A DNA stretch of 64,000 nucleotides. Source: Ktedonobacter racemifer DSM 44963. GTDB taxonomy: Bacteria; Chloroflexota; Ktedonobacteria; Ktedonobacterales; Ktedonobacteraceae. The DNA is taken from NCBI RefSeq assembly GCF_000178855.1, contig NZ_ADVG01000005.1:682001-746000 (forward strand). The letters are read 5' to 3'. The notes beneath the pieces are model-generated. The model did no database searches. It saw nothing but the letters and a program-made list of their open reading frames with translations, and was not told where the DNA came from. A program made the position numbers and the translations under genes. Within the stretch, counting starts at the first letter, position 1. The number at the start of each line of letters is the position of its first letter. This document shows, piece after piece, positions 8,059 to 17,443 of this stretch.

Positions 8059-10419
8059 ATGGCAAACACGCTTAATGAACTGGTCGCGTCTTATCTGGCA
8101 GATACAGCCGATCATGAGGAAGCAAAAAAACTCATAGAAGAGCGCAAACCGACCTTCCCCATCCTCCAGGCCATCATTTACGCTTTCATCGAGGGTCATA
8201 CACCATTCTCTGAATTCCGTGAACGACTGGGAAAAGCTCTGCGGCCAGCAGAGGTCTGGTACGCTCAGGGGCGCTTCATGATGGAGCTCAACAAGTTTGG
8301 CAAAAACCACAACGACCCCAGTGAAGCGCCTGCCAACGAGTTCCGCCAGATCCTTCAAGGGCTCAATGGGCGCAATGTTGGTCACAAAATCGAACAATTT
8401 TATCAGTTTCTCCTGAAAGAACGTAACCGCCTGCGGCACGAAGGCAAACTAGGTGGCGGTATTGTCGCCCCTGGAAATAGCGCATATATGATCTCACTCT
8501 TCGCGCTGTGGCTTGATCCCGAGGGAGGCGTGATTACCTGTAGCGAAGGCATCCGCAAAGGGCTTAATCGCTTCATTAAAGCAGGCTTTATCCCTGAGAT
8601 TCCTGGCCTGAAGCTTAACGCAACTACCATTGACATTACCACAGCCCAGGATTACGAGGCATTCCTGGAGGCCAATCGCGTCCTGCTCAAGCGCGCCCCT
8701 GGCCTCGACTTCATCCCCTACTGGAGCGAGTTCTTCTTCTACTGGGTCCTGCAACAGGAACAAAGCAGCAAGGCAGGTGCGAATACCCTGATCAAAGAAG
8801 ATGATCCCTCGGATCTTCTTACAGATTCTTCCACTCAGGCTGGTCGCGTTCAAGAGCGCTCTAGTGACTGGTCAGGCAATAAAGAAGGATATACAACACC
8901 TTCTTTTGACACTAAACTCATCATTCCTAATGAACCGCTTAAACCAACGCCCGAGCCACTACTCAGCAGGCTCATCCACGAAGTACAACGTCACATCCTG
9001 GTTGATGAAGCGGTAATCAGGCGTATCTATCACGCCTTACTCGCCGGGCATGTCATCCTCTCGGGCCCACCTGGAACTGGTAAAACAGAGATGGCCCGCC
9101 TTATTCCTGAACTCCTCTGGCGCAGCGAAAAGTCCACTTCACAAAACGGGAACGGTGCAGCCGCTAGCTTCGACCTGAGCGAATTGAGCACCGAGACCGC
9201 TTATTCCACGCGCCTGGTCACCGCGACCGACGACTGGACACCACGCACGCTCATCAGCAATATCGCGCCAGTCAGCAAAAACGGGACAGTCAGCTATAAA
9301 GTTCAGTTTGGCCATTTAACCGCGACGATTCAGAAGAACTGGTCCTTCCAGGGTGCAACACCAGAGGAATGGAGCCATGTCAGCCTGCGTCGTGCTCGCG
9401 TCTCCGCCTCCAGCAGCCTGGAGCGCAGCACCATCCAGACCTTCAAGGGGCAATGGCTCGTCATCGACGAGTTCAACCGCGCCCCCATCGACCTAGCCCT
9501 GGGCGAGGCCATGACCTCGCTGAGCACTAATGATCACCTGCGTGTCAATATCGAGGGCGGCAGCGCGGAGCTGCCCATTCCCCAGGATTTCCGCATCATT
9601 GGCACGCTCAACAGCTTCGACCGCAACTACCTGAACCAGATCAGCGAAGCCCTCAAGCGCCGCTTCTCCTTCATCGAGATCCTGCCGCCGACGCGTGCCA
9701 TGCGCGAAGCAGAACAGGGCATTGTGCTCTACAAAGCCCTCCAGAAGGTCCGTCATTTAACGGAGGCAGAAAACTCGCTCCACACCATCACCATCGATGA
9801 CGACCAATGGCTCACCTGGAATGATTCCCTCTCCATCGGCCCGGACGACATCGAGGGATATGCTGCGCTCTGGGATGAGAAGCATCATTTCCCCTTCCAG
9901 GAAGTCTTCTCCGCAGCCTGGAACATTTTTGAGGTCATTCGCATCTATCGGCAGCTCGGCACTGCCCAGGCCATTACACTGGTACGTCATATGCTGATCG
10001 CGGGCCTGCTTCAAGGCTATACAACGCGCGAACAGTGGCTACAAGCGCTGGATGCCGCGCTCTGCGACACTATCGCCGACCAGCTCCAGGTGCTCCTCCC
10101 CGACGAGCTCGCGGTCCTGCTGCTCTACCTGACCAGTCAGCGTGAGGCCTTTCAGGCCGCCTTACAGCGCCATCTCGATGACCTAGGACAGACCACGCAT
10201 AACCGCCTCTACCGCCAGCTTCTCGCCTTCGGCAGCGTGAGCGACGAGCAGGGCCAGCCCTATCTTAATGATATCGAGATCGAGCGCATTGCGGCGAAGG
10301 CCCCACATACCGTACCTGCGGCAAGCTTGAGAGGTCTCTACCATCTCGATCACGAACTGCCAGTCCTACCACAGTTCACCCGTCGCCTGCGCACCTTTAA
10401 AGCCGAACGCGGCCTGTAA
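8059..10419 (+). CDS. McrB/MoxR-like AAA+ ATPase with long N-terminal region
   Basis: 786 residues from ATG 8059, chosen over TTG 8041 because GGAAG lies 11 bases upstream. The N-terminal 310 residues are unrecognised, apart from an aromatic stretch (YWSEFFFYWVLQQEQ) like that in some McrB N-domains and a short R-x4-H motif (RNRLRHEG). The AAA+ domain carries Walker A GPPGTGKT (about 336), Walker B LVIDEFNRA (DE about 470) and GTLNSFDRNYLNQISEALKRRF. The last resembles the McrB/MoxR sensor and arginine-finger region, where the GTPase signature is MNTADRS. It probably forms a ring that drives the nucleases encoded downstream, by analogy with McrB and McrC. It starts 81 bases after drmB. Confidence 0.85.
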   Translation: MANTLNELVASYLADTADHEEAKKLIEERKPTFPILQAIIYAFIEGHTPFSEFRERLGKALRPAEVWYAQGRFMMELNKFGKNHNDPSEAPANEFRQILQGLNGRNVGHKIEQFYQFLLKERNRLRHEGKLGGGIVAPGNSAYMISLFALWLDPEGGVITCSEGIRKGLNRFIKAGFIPEIPGLKLNATTIDITTAQDYEAFLEANRVLLKRAPGLDFIPYWSEFFFYWVLQQEQSSKAGANTLIKEDDPSDLLTDSSTQAGRVQERSSDWSGNKEGYTTPSFDTKLIIPNEPLKPTPEPLLSRLIHEVQRHILVDEAVIRRIYHALLAGHVILSGPPGTGKTEMARLIPELLWRSEKSTSQNGNGAAASFDLSELSTETAYSTRLVTATDDWTPRTLISNIAPVSKNGTVSYKVQFGHLTATIQKNWSFQGATPEEWSHVSLRRARVSASSSLERSTIQTFKGQWLVIDEFNRAPIDLALGEAMTSLSTNDHLRVNIEGGSAELPIPQDFRIIGTLNSFDRNYLNQISEALKRRFSFIEILPPTRAMREAEQGIVLYKALQKVRHLTEAENSLHTITIDDDQWLTWNDSLSIGPDDIEGYAALWDEKHHFPFQEVFSAAWNIFEVIRIYRQLGTAQAITLVRHMLIAGLLQGYTTREQWLQALDAALCDTIADQLQVLLPDELAVLLLYLTSQREAFQAALQRHLDDLGQTTHNRLYRQLLAFGSVSDEQGQPYLNDIEIERIAAKAPHTVPAASLRGLYHLDHELPVLPQFTRRLRTFKAERGL

Positions 10420-10487
10420 AAACCAGGATGGGAGATGCTTCGATCCAAGGATCTCCCTTAACTACTACGGCAGGAGAAACAGACCTT

Positions 10488-11609
10488 ATGTCAGCACTAT
10501 CTGAAACAGTAGATCAGCTTTTTGCGCTCCTTGGCGCCTCGCCCTTTGGGTTACACCAATTACAGCAAGCCGTTCAAAGGATTGTGGAAAAGGCATACGA
10601 TGCTGCACCTCAGGATATTGAAGAGGCCCTCCAGCGCCTTAATCCCCTGCTCTTGCAAGGTCCACCACTTGGGGCCGCAGTCATCGCCATAGGCTGTGGG
10701 ACACTGGTCGAACAGGGAGCCGATCCCACACTGGTGAGCATGAACATTTTGCATCGCACATTTGAAGCCTTGCAGCTAGCTCCAGCCTTTGTCTCAGCCT
10801 GCCAGGAAGCTGCGCGAAGGCAGGTAGATACCGAGTCCAGCATCGACCCTGAGGATATTGAAGCATGCGTCGAACAGTATGAGCAGCAGATCGCCCAGGA
10901 AAAGCCCGCAGAGTTCCAGGGATGGAAGGCCCTCCCCTCTCTCTGTACAGCGGCACTTGCTGTTTTGATGCGTGCCCCCAAAGGGCGTGAGGCCACTCGT
11001 CAACAGGCACAATTTATGGCCGCCCTGGAAGCATGCCGCCTATATCACAATAGTGTTGAATGCCTCTACGAATTACTCGCTATGAGCGAGAGCGAAGAAT
11101 TTATTGTCCTGGATCCTCACCTCAAGCGTGGCTATCATGTTCGTATTCAGGGAGTTCACGACAACTTCCAACTCCATACCCTTCTTGCTGATGCCTTAAT
11201 TGGCGATCCTGCTCAAGGCTGGTTGCCTGGCGAACGCCCCGATCCACGCGTCGCAGCCGCGGCCAAAGATGGCTCCTTCCCCATGCCAGGAGAGGAGAAG
11301 GGAAATTTTCCTGTGGCGGAGGGAAACTTCAACCTGTGGAACTGGCAGGGACTACAGCCAGATGGCACCCTTCCCACAGGCTTTGCACAAAAAGAGCACT
11401 GGATCTGGAATGAAGGAAAGCCCACCGATGTTCAGCCCTTCGAAGGCACCCGTATCATCTTGCTTGGAGAACCACCCTACAAACGCACCTGGAGCGCGAT
11501 TCGTTATTTCCCTGGATTACCAGGACAAATTGAGGTACTCGCGCAACTCTCACCCGAGCAAGTCAATAACTGGCTCTCTCGCATCACGTCAGCTGTGACA
11601 CAGGCATAG
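10488..11609 (+). CDS. Unknown protein of the defence operon
   Basis: I do not recognise this family. From ATG 10488 the protein has 373 residues. An in-frame ATG at 10428 would add 20 residues, but the AGGAGA at 10472 favours 10488. The first 190 residues look alpha-helical with no clear motif. The C-terminal 150 residues are richer in Trp, Gly and Pro (LWNWQGLQPDG, HWIWNEGKPTDV, FEGTRIILLGEP) and could form a beta-rich binding domain. No transmembrane segment or nuclease motif was seen. It lies between the AAA+ ATPase and the PD-(D/E)XK gene, with 68- and 20-base gaps, so it is probably a dedicated subunit of the same complex. Confidence 0.75.
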   Translation: MSALSETVDQLFALLGASPFGLHQLQQAVQRIVEKAYDAAPQDIEEALQRLNPLLLQGPPLGAAVIAIGCGTLVEQGADPTLVSMNILHRTFEALQLAPAFVSACQEAARRQVDTESSIDPEDIEACVEQYEQQIAQEKPAEFQGWKALPSLCTAALAVLMRAPKGREATRQQAQFMAALEACRLYHNSVECLYELLAMSESEEFIVLDPHLKRGYHVRIQGVHDNFQLHTLLADALIGDPAQGWLPGERPDPRVAAAAKDGSFPMPGEEKGNFPVAEGNFNLWNWQGLQPDGTLPTGFAQKEHWIWNEGKPTDVQPFEGTRIILLGEPPYKRTWSAIRYFPGLPGQIEVLAQLSPEQVNNWLSRITSAVTQA

Positions 11610-11629
11610 ATTAGAAAGCACATAAGCCC

Positions 11630-13918
11630 ATGCTTCCAGAAGAAACATCCCTGGCAACACCACACAACGACGAATCCCACGCTGCCGCCTGGACCCAGCA
11701 TCTCCAGCGGCGCGTGGTGCGCTTGCTTTTACAGCATGATGAGACATTATTTCGCAACCAGTTCCGCCTTTTCTATACCGGCAGTACCCTGCCTCAAGAG
11801 CCACTCTGGCAACAATATGATCGCTATTTAAAGCTCTACACACTCAGCAACGACTTGCTCAACAACATCATGCCGAGCATCCGCCGCTCGCTGAGCCTTA
11901 AGGCAGAGCACCAGCGCCTCGTAGAGCAACCTCCCCTACGCGGAAATATCGATTGGGGTCGTACCCTGGAAAGAAGCTGGAATGATGCGCCGGGCCAGCC
12001 ACCCCTGGAGTTCTCCACCCGCCTGCGCCAACGCAGCCTGGAGACACGCGAGAACCTCCTGACGGTCGCGATCCTTCAGCGTTACTTGAAAGAAATACAG
12101 ATCACCAGGGACGAGCCCTTTCTGGACGAAGAGCTCAGTATCCAGGAGCAGCGCATCCTCGTAAGCGTCGAGGAGCAAACCGAGCGCGAGCTAGCCGCTC
12201 CCTATGCCCGACTCCTTGCGGAACAGGCAAAACATGTCAATATCGACGAGCTTTCGCAAGAAGTTGCGACCCACCTCCCACCCGGCAACAGCGCCTACCG
12301 CGACCTGCTCGCCTGGTGGCAACGCTTTCAGAACTTCCGCCTCGGGCGTTCCGCGGACCTCTCCGCCTTCACGCTCAATAGCGAGCGCGACAACGAGAAA
12401 CGAGATGCATGGCTATACGAGATATGGATCGTATTAGAGCTCCTGCACATGCTTTCAGAGGACAATCTCCTCAGCAGTCAGGACGTTCAGGTCGCAACAG
12501 ACCAGCTACAATCGGCATTCCTCTGGCAGGGGCGGCGATTTCGCCTGCATTATAACCGCCAGCTCAATACAGCCAGCGGCTATGAAAGCGATTGGCTGAA
12601 TAGTCCCGCCACGCGTCCAGATTATGCCATTGAGCGCGCCGAACCGCTGGAAATTCGTCATAAAGGTGAGCTCATCTGGCGCGAACCGCCCGTCCTGCTC
12701 GACGCCAAGTACTACCTGGGCAATCTCGATGGCGACAACACCCATCTCCCCATCAAGAAACTCCTGGGCGATATGACCCTGCTCAATGCACATATAGGCA
12801 TGCTGCTCTTCCCGCAACTACCTGGGCAGGCTGATAATGAAGGGGTTCCCCGTGTTATCCAACAGGCAAACAAGCAGTACAATAGCACAAGCGCCAGCGC
12901 CCAATCGGTTCACCTCTATCAACTTCAGCCTACGCAGCCTCTAAGTGAGCTTCAGAAACGCCTACGTGAGATCCTTGACCTGGCGGTTCAGCACTTACCT
13001 GAACGGTCAGCGCCTGTCTGCCAGGGTGTTATGCTCGATCCGGATACCATCAATGCTAGTAACACCCTGCAGAGCTCACAACTGGTGCTCTGCCCCAAAC
13101 GTCATATTGGCCCACATGCCTTTGATGTCATCAATGCCGATACCGACTGCCTGCAAAACGCTCGCCTCTGCCACGTTATCGATCAACCTATCCTGCCACC
13201 CTTTGTTGTCCGTGCCATTGACGAAAAACAGCTCGCGCAACAAACAGCTCAGCTTCGTCAGCGTGGGGAGACCTTACTGCAACTGGCGGAACAGAACGGA
13301 GACGAGGAACGAGCCGAGCTACTTCGTACCCGTGTCATCAACGGTATCGCCCATGTCACCGAGCAATATGTGAAGCAATTCGCAAAAACAGAAGATGTCG
13401 AGGAGGAGTTTGAACGCTGGGTCTTCACCAGACACTGGAAGAATGACCCCTCCTGTCTGACTCAGACGAACCGTGACTCGCTGGTTAGCGGCGAATACAT
13501 CTGGAAAGCCTTCCAGAGAGCAGAGCTACCGGATTGGGCCGCGCCCGCCGTCCAGTTCTGTCGCACGCTCGAGAGCGAACTCAAACGCCGCTTCTACGAT
13601 CCACGTAGAAGAGACTTCAGACTGCAACGCGATTTTACGCTTGGGACGATACCTTACATTTATCAAAACTTACGTGCAGAACAATACAACTGGAACCTTT
13701 TACTTCAACGCGTCAAGGACTCTGGCGGTAAAGTAGAAGAGCTCGAAGGCATAGCGCAACGCATGAGCAAGGAGAATATCTCTGGGAAACGCAACAAGCT
13801 CGCCCATGGTGAGAATATCACTCGCCAGCTCGCCGCTGATCTCCGCACCAGCATTATCGGCGATGGCGGCAACCCCGGTATTCTTCTCTGGGTCGTGAAA
13901 AATGTGAATACGCGGTAG
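11630..13918 (+). CDS. DUF2357/McrC-like PD-(D/E)XK nuclease-type protein
   Basis: 762 residues. GNIDWGRTLERSW (about 105) resembles the G-x-I-x-W segment of DUF2357/McrC-like proteins. PDYAIE (Asp about 331), followed about 27 residues later by VLLDAKYYL (Asp 358, Lys 360), fits the D...(D/E)xK active site of this nuclease fold. The C-terminal 300 residues are unrecognised and end with an R-x4-H motif (RNKLAHGENI) like that seen in HEPN and related helical domains. In McrBC the McrB ring activates the McrC nuclease; the same division of labour with the AAA+ protein two genes upstream is inferred. Spacing to its neighbours is 20 and 75 bases. Confidence 0.72.
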   Translation: MLPEETSLATPHNDESHAAAWTQHLQRRVVRLLLQHDETLFRNQFRLFYTGSTLPQEPLWQQYDRYLKLYTLSNDLLNNIMPSIRRSLSLKAEHQRLVEQPPLRGNIDWGRTLERSWNDAPGQPPLEFSTRLRQRSLETRENLLTVAILQRYLKEIQITRDEPFLDEELSIQEQRILVSVEEQTERELAAPYARLLAEQAKHVNIDELSQEVATHLPPGNSAYRDLLAWWQRFQNFRLGRSADLSAFTLNSERDNEKRDAWLYEIWIVLELLHMLSEDNLLSSQDVQVATDQLQSAFLWQGRRFRLHYNRQLNTASGYESDWLNSPATRPDYAIERAEPLEIRHKGELIWREPPVLLDAKYYLGNLDGDNTHLPIKKLLGDMTLLNAHIGMLLFPQLPGQADNEGVPRVIQQANKQYNSTSASAQSVHLYQLQPTQPLSELQKRLREILDLAVQHLPERSAPVCQGVMLDPDTINASNTLQSSQLVLCPKRHIGPHAFDVINADTDCLQNARLCHVIDQPILPPFVVRAIDEKQLAQQTAQLRQRGETLLQLAEQNGDEERAELLRTRVINGIAHVTEQYVKQFAKTEDVEEEFERWVFTRHWKNDPSCLTQTNRDSLVSGEYIWKAFQRAELPDWAAPAVQFCRTLESELKRRFYDPRRRDFRLQRDFTLGTIPYIYQNLRAEQYNWNLLLQRVKDSGGKVEELEGIAQRMSKENISGKRNKLAHGENITRQLAADLRTSIIGDGGNPGILLWVVKNVNTR

Positions 13919-13993
13919 TAACCTATTTATTATTTATGTCCAGAACAGAAAAACAGTATATAAACGCACCACAATCACACTGAAGGGAATTCA

Positions 13994-15625
13994 ATGGCAA
14001 GAAGAAGTGGATTTATAAGCAGTCTCGCCCGCGTGCAGCGTGAGGCAGAACGACAACGGCTTGCGCAACTACGTCAGCAGCAAAGAGCACAAACGCAGGC
14101 CGTAAGAGATGCTGAGCGCGCACGCAAAGCGTATGAACAAGCTGCCAAATTGGAAGCCAAAGAGAGAGCTAAACTCTATGAACAATCGCGATTAGCTGAT
14201 GTTACTTTAAAAAATGAGCAGCTTGAGCAGACCATTGCATCACTGCAAACTATTTTGCAAGATGCGCTTAGCGTTGAACACGCTATCGATCTGCAAAGCC
14301 TCAAGCAGCCAGTTAATCTACCTGTATTCCAGCACACACACCTGCTCAATGCAGAACCCCCGCCACCACCACCCATCATCCCTCCTGAGCCCAGCGGGCT
14401 GCAAAAACTCGTACCAGGGGCAAAAGAACGACATGCTCAGGAAGTAGCGAGGTTACAAACCCTATATCAACAGTTCCTCGCAGAACATGCGGCCCGAGAG
14501 CAGCGACGGCAATCCGCACTGGCAGCAGCGCAGATGCTTCACAATAGAGAGGTAGAAGCTGAAAAAAAGAAAATTCTGGAGCAACATGCGGAAATAGATA
14601 CGTTTCAACGTGATCTTGACGCTCAATTACCTTCTGCCATTACCAACTATTTCACGCTCGTGCTGTCTTCGTGCGAGTATCCAGAGAACTTTCCACAGCA
14701 GGCGAAACTTGCCTTCGTGCCAGAGTCCAAACAGTTGATTGTAGAATATGATCTGCCAACAATTGATGTCGTGCCAACAGTCAGTGCATACAAATATATC
14801 AAAACACGAGATACCATCACTGAAACAGCCCGCCCCCTGGCTCAACGCAAGACGCTTTATGCTTCCATACTCGCCCAGATCGTGCTACGGAGCCTGCATC
14901 AACTCTTCACCGCTGATCGCCGAGGTTTTCTTGAAACGATCGTCTTCAATGGTTATGTAGAGAGCCTCGACAGGGGCACTGGACATACCATGCGCACCTG
15001 CCTCGTGACCGTTCGCACCAATCGCGACACCTTCAACAGGCTGAACCTGAAACTTGTTGAACCCGAAGCCTGCCTCAAAGGGCTTAATGCCTCCGTCTCG
15101 AAAAGTCCTTCCGAACTGGCGCCCGTGCGCCCTGTCATGGAACTCAACATGGTCGATCCTCGTTTCATCGAGAGCACTGATGTCCTCTCTGGCCTGGATC
15201 AACGTGTCAACTTGATGGAACTCACACCCACAGAGTTTGAAGGACTCATCACCAATCTCTTCCAGAAAATGGGGCTGGAAACACGGCAAACCCAGGCATC
15301 ACGCGATGGAGGAGTCGACTGTGTCGCCTTTGATCCACGGCCCATCTTTGGTGGCAAAGTGGTCATCCAGGCCAAACGCTACAAGAACACAGTAGGCGTC
15401 AGCGCGGTACGTGATCTTTTCGGTACTCTGCAAAACGAGGGCGCCTCCAAAGGCATTCTCGTCACAACCAGTGGCTACGGCAAAGCGTCCTACGATTTCG
15501 CCGAAGGGAAACCTATCGAACTGTTGAGCGGGAGCAATCTGCTGTACCTCCTGGCCGAACATGCCGGGATAGAAGCAAAAATCGAAGCTCCCTCCGACTG
15601 GAAAGATGCGCAACCGGATGCATAA
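13994..15625 (+). CDS. Mrr-type restriction endonuclease with N-terminal coiled coil
   Basis: 543 residues, with GAAGGGA before the ATG. Residues about 10-100 are a charged Ala/Gln/Arg/Glu-rich coiled coil. A proline run (AEPPPPPPIIPPEP, about 120) is followed by a second coiled coil. The C-terminal domain (about 412-520) is Mrr_cat: FEGLITNLFQKMGLETRQT, DGGVD (Asp about 438) and VVIQAKRY (QxK about 459-461) give the PD-(D/E)XK catalytic set. Mrr enzymes cut modified DNA, so this may be the modification-sensing nuclease of the operon. It is the last gene before a terminator at 15710, which supports one transcript from 2256 onward. Confidence 0.88.
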   Translation: MARRSGFISSLARVQREAERQRLAQLRQQQRAQTQAVRDAERARKAYEQAAKLEAKERAKLYEQSRLADVTLKNEQLEQTIASLQTILQDALSVEHAIDLQSLKQPVNLPVFQHTHLLNAEPPPPPPIIPPEPSGLQKLVPGAKERHAQEVARLQTLYQQFLAEHAAREQRRQSALAAAQMLHNREVEAEKKKILEQHAEIDTFQRDLDAQLPSAITNYFTLVLSSCEYPENFPQQAKLAFVPESKQLIVEYDLPTIDVVPTVSAYKYIKTRDTITETARPLAQRKTLYASILAQIVLRSLHQLFTADRRGFLETIVFNGYVESLDRGTGHTMRTCLVTVRTNRDTFNRLNLKLVEPEACLKGLNASVSKSPSELAPVRPVMELNMVDPRFIESTDVLSGLDQRVNLMELTPTEFEGLITNLFQKMGLETRQTQASRDGGVDCVAFDPRPIFGGKVVIQAKRYKNTVGVSAVRDLFGTLQNEGASKGILVTTSGYGKASYDFAEGKPIELLSGSNLLYLLAEHAGIEAKIEAPSDWKDAQPDA

Positions 15626-15709
15626 TAGGCTGTAGATTTCATAATGTCCGGGCTCCTTTTCTCATAAGCGCGATGTAGCCTGGACACTTCACGCTCTTTA
15701 ATAAGACGG

Positions 15710-15735
15710 TCAGGCTTTCCTTTCGAGAAGCCTGA
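15710..15735. terminator. Convergent terminator
   Basis: An 8-bp stem (TCAGGCTT/AAGCCTGA, with further weak pairs inside) lies between the convergent Mrr and CYTH genes. A T-rich stretch follows on the right (ACTTTTTTATTTT near 15750). It probably ends the defence operon and the opposing radical SAM/CYTH transcript. Confidence 0.6.
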
Positions 15736-15773
15736 CTGTTATTTGAGTAATACAACTTTTTTATTTTCATGCA

Positions 15774-16391
15774 CTACAGATGATACTTGCCTAGCTGATA
15801 TGCCTTAACGTTGTGTTCGTGGAGCCAGAGTTCAACATATCCAACCCCTATATGCTTGACATCAAGCTCAGACACGAATGCCTGTAACATCGTGTGGGCC
15901 TTCTCCGGATCATCATTCTCGTCACAGCGAACTTCTACTTCCAAAAAGTCACCAAGCTGAGCAACGTGATCAACACTGACATAGATACCATTCTGGGAGT
16001 ATTCTTCCCGTTTATTATCGATGTGAGCCAGTTCAACAAGTCCATTTTGGCTTATGGCTGCTCCTACCGTCGGTTGAGCTTGCCAGGTAGGTAGGAAGCG
16101 AGTAAAAAGCGCATTCATTTTCTTCACCTGATCAGTATCAGGGTGAAGCGGAAAGGTTCGCTCTGTGGTCTGACCATGTACTTTTTCGATATTCTCGTTG
16201 AATTTGAATTCAACCTTTTCCTTATTCCTTACTCTTACAAACACCGCTTGCTGAAGGAGAGCATAGTCCTGGGTATCATAATAGATATCTCTGTTATGCA
16301 CTTCACCATCAAAACGCATATGTTCAAGCTTTGAATGGAGTTTCTGGAGAAGCGCAGGTGAGAGCTGGCATTTTAATTCTACCTCGATCAT
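15774..16391 (-). CDS. CYTH-domain protein (CyaB-like)
   Basis: 205 residues. The start MIEVELKCQL holds the ExExK-type signature (EVELK) that defines CYTH (CyaB, thiamine triphosphatase) enzymes. YYDTQDYALLQQ, VRVRNKEKVEFKF and a C-terminal VEVRC strand complete the tunnel-fold residues that bind triphosphate and metal. Activity could be triphosphatase or adenylyl cyclase-like; sequence alone does not decide. The ATG at 16391 has AGAGGAAAG just upstream and is preferred to a start at 16415. It overlaps the 3' end of the radical SAM gene by 68 bases, so the two are translationally coupled. Confidence 0.82.
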   Translation of the reverse strand: MIEVELKCQLSPALLQKLHSKLEHMRFDGEVHNRDIYYDTQDYALLQQAVFVRVRNKEKVEFKFNENIEKVHGQTTERTFPLHPDTDQVKKMNALFTRFLPTWQAQPTVGAAISQNGLVELAHIDNKREEYSQNGIYVSVDHVAQLGDFLEVEVRCDENDDPEKAHTMLQAFVSELDVKHIGVGYVELWLHEHNVKAYQLGKYHL

Positions 16392-17208
16392 CGACTTTCC
16401 TCTTTTCGTGAGCAAACTCTATGGCATCCACCGATGAGAGAAAAACCTTTCCTCCCTTACTCTCGATCATAGAAGCGATACGATGTAAACGAGCTTCGTC
16501 CTCATATCGTCTCCATGTGGGAGCGTGAGCAGACCAGGGAACGATGACTTGACGATGTGGAGTTTGTGTCAGGGTTTCTGTTGGGATGAAGCGAACAAAC
16601 TGCCCTCCTTCATCTGAGTAAAGAGGACCTAGAACAAAGCCGTCACATCCAGCATCTATACCTGCCTGCGCTAGTTGTTCATATTCTCTATCCCGAATAC
16701 CAGGTAAGATGGGTCGTAATGCAATATAGGTTGGAATGTCCCTACGTTTTAAGTTTTCGATGTTTGCAACTCGTTCTTGGGCAGTGGGGGTATGAGGTTC
16801 GACAAGACGAGCAGAATCCCAACAACTCAGAGAGATAAAAGCAACGAGTGTGTTCCCATCTTGCAACATGCCATCATGGATGTCTACAAGGACGTTCAAA
16901 ATAGCATTATCCAGAAGCGCTTTGGTACTGAAGCTAATATTCTTACGGAATCTCGCCAACCGTTGTAGCATCATAGTACCGCGTTCTGGCCTATCAAATG
17001 GATCGCCGTCATACCCAAACTGAATAGTTTCAAAGGCATGAGTGCGCATAAACTCTTCAAACTGGCGAAGAATTTCCTCTGCATCAACCTTTGAAGGGCC
17101 AACCTCTCCTTTTCGGGTATAACAGTATTTGCAACCGAACCGGCAAGCCTGACCAACCGGAACGAGAACTCTGTTCTTCTCGACTTTAAACTGGATATTT
17201 CCGGCCAT
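16324..17208 (-). CDS. Radical SAM protein
   Basis: 294 residues. CRFGCKYC near residue 22 is the CxxxCxxC motif that ligates the 4Fe-4S cluster of radical SAM enzymes, followed by a TIM-barrel-like pattern with FGYDGDPFDRPERGTMML. The substrate is unknown. The early, compact cluster motif and the length resemble DNA-repair photolyase-like radical SAM proteins of the SplB group, but key photolyase residues cannot be confirmed by eye. The gene is the first of an overlapping pair with the CYTH protein. The 240 bases upstream are AT-rich and divergent from the SorC-type regulator. Confidence 0.82.
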   Translation of the reverse strand: MAGNIQFKVEKNRVLVPVGQACRFGCKYCYTRKGEVGPSKVDAEEILRQFEEFMRTHAFETIQFGYDGDPFDRPERGTMMLQRLARFRKNISFSTKALLDNAILNVLVDIHDGMLQDGNTLVAFISLSCWDSARLVEPHTPTAQERVANIENLKRRDIPTYIALRPILPGIRDREYEQLAQAGIDAGCDGFVLGPLYSDEGGQFVRFIPTETLTQTPHRQVIVPWSAHAPTWRRYEDEARLHRIASMIESKGGKVFLSSVDAIEFAHEKRKVDDRGRIKMPALTCASPETPFKA

Positions 17209-17443
17209 ACTGATCCTCCCATACGATACGCGCTGTAAAAGCGTATCTCTGACAAGTGTAGCATGACAAGAATATCATGTCAAAAGAATAGCGTATTTGG
17301 AGGTTGCGCTTTAAAGAGAGATATTGTACTATGCTCTTTAGATAACATTAAATGATATTGTTATCAGAAGAGCATATTCTCTATTCTATCGGCTTATTTT
17401 GGCAAGCCGTGATGGAGCGTTTCCCAATGGTGAGAAAAGGAGC

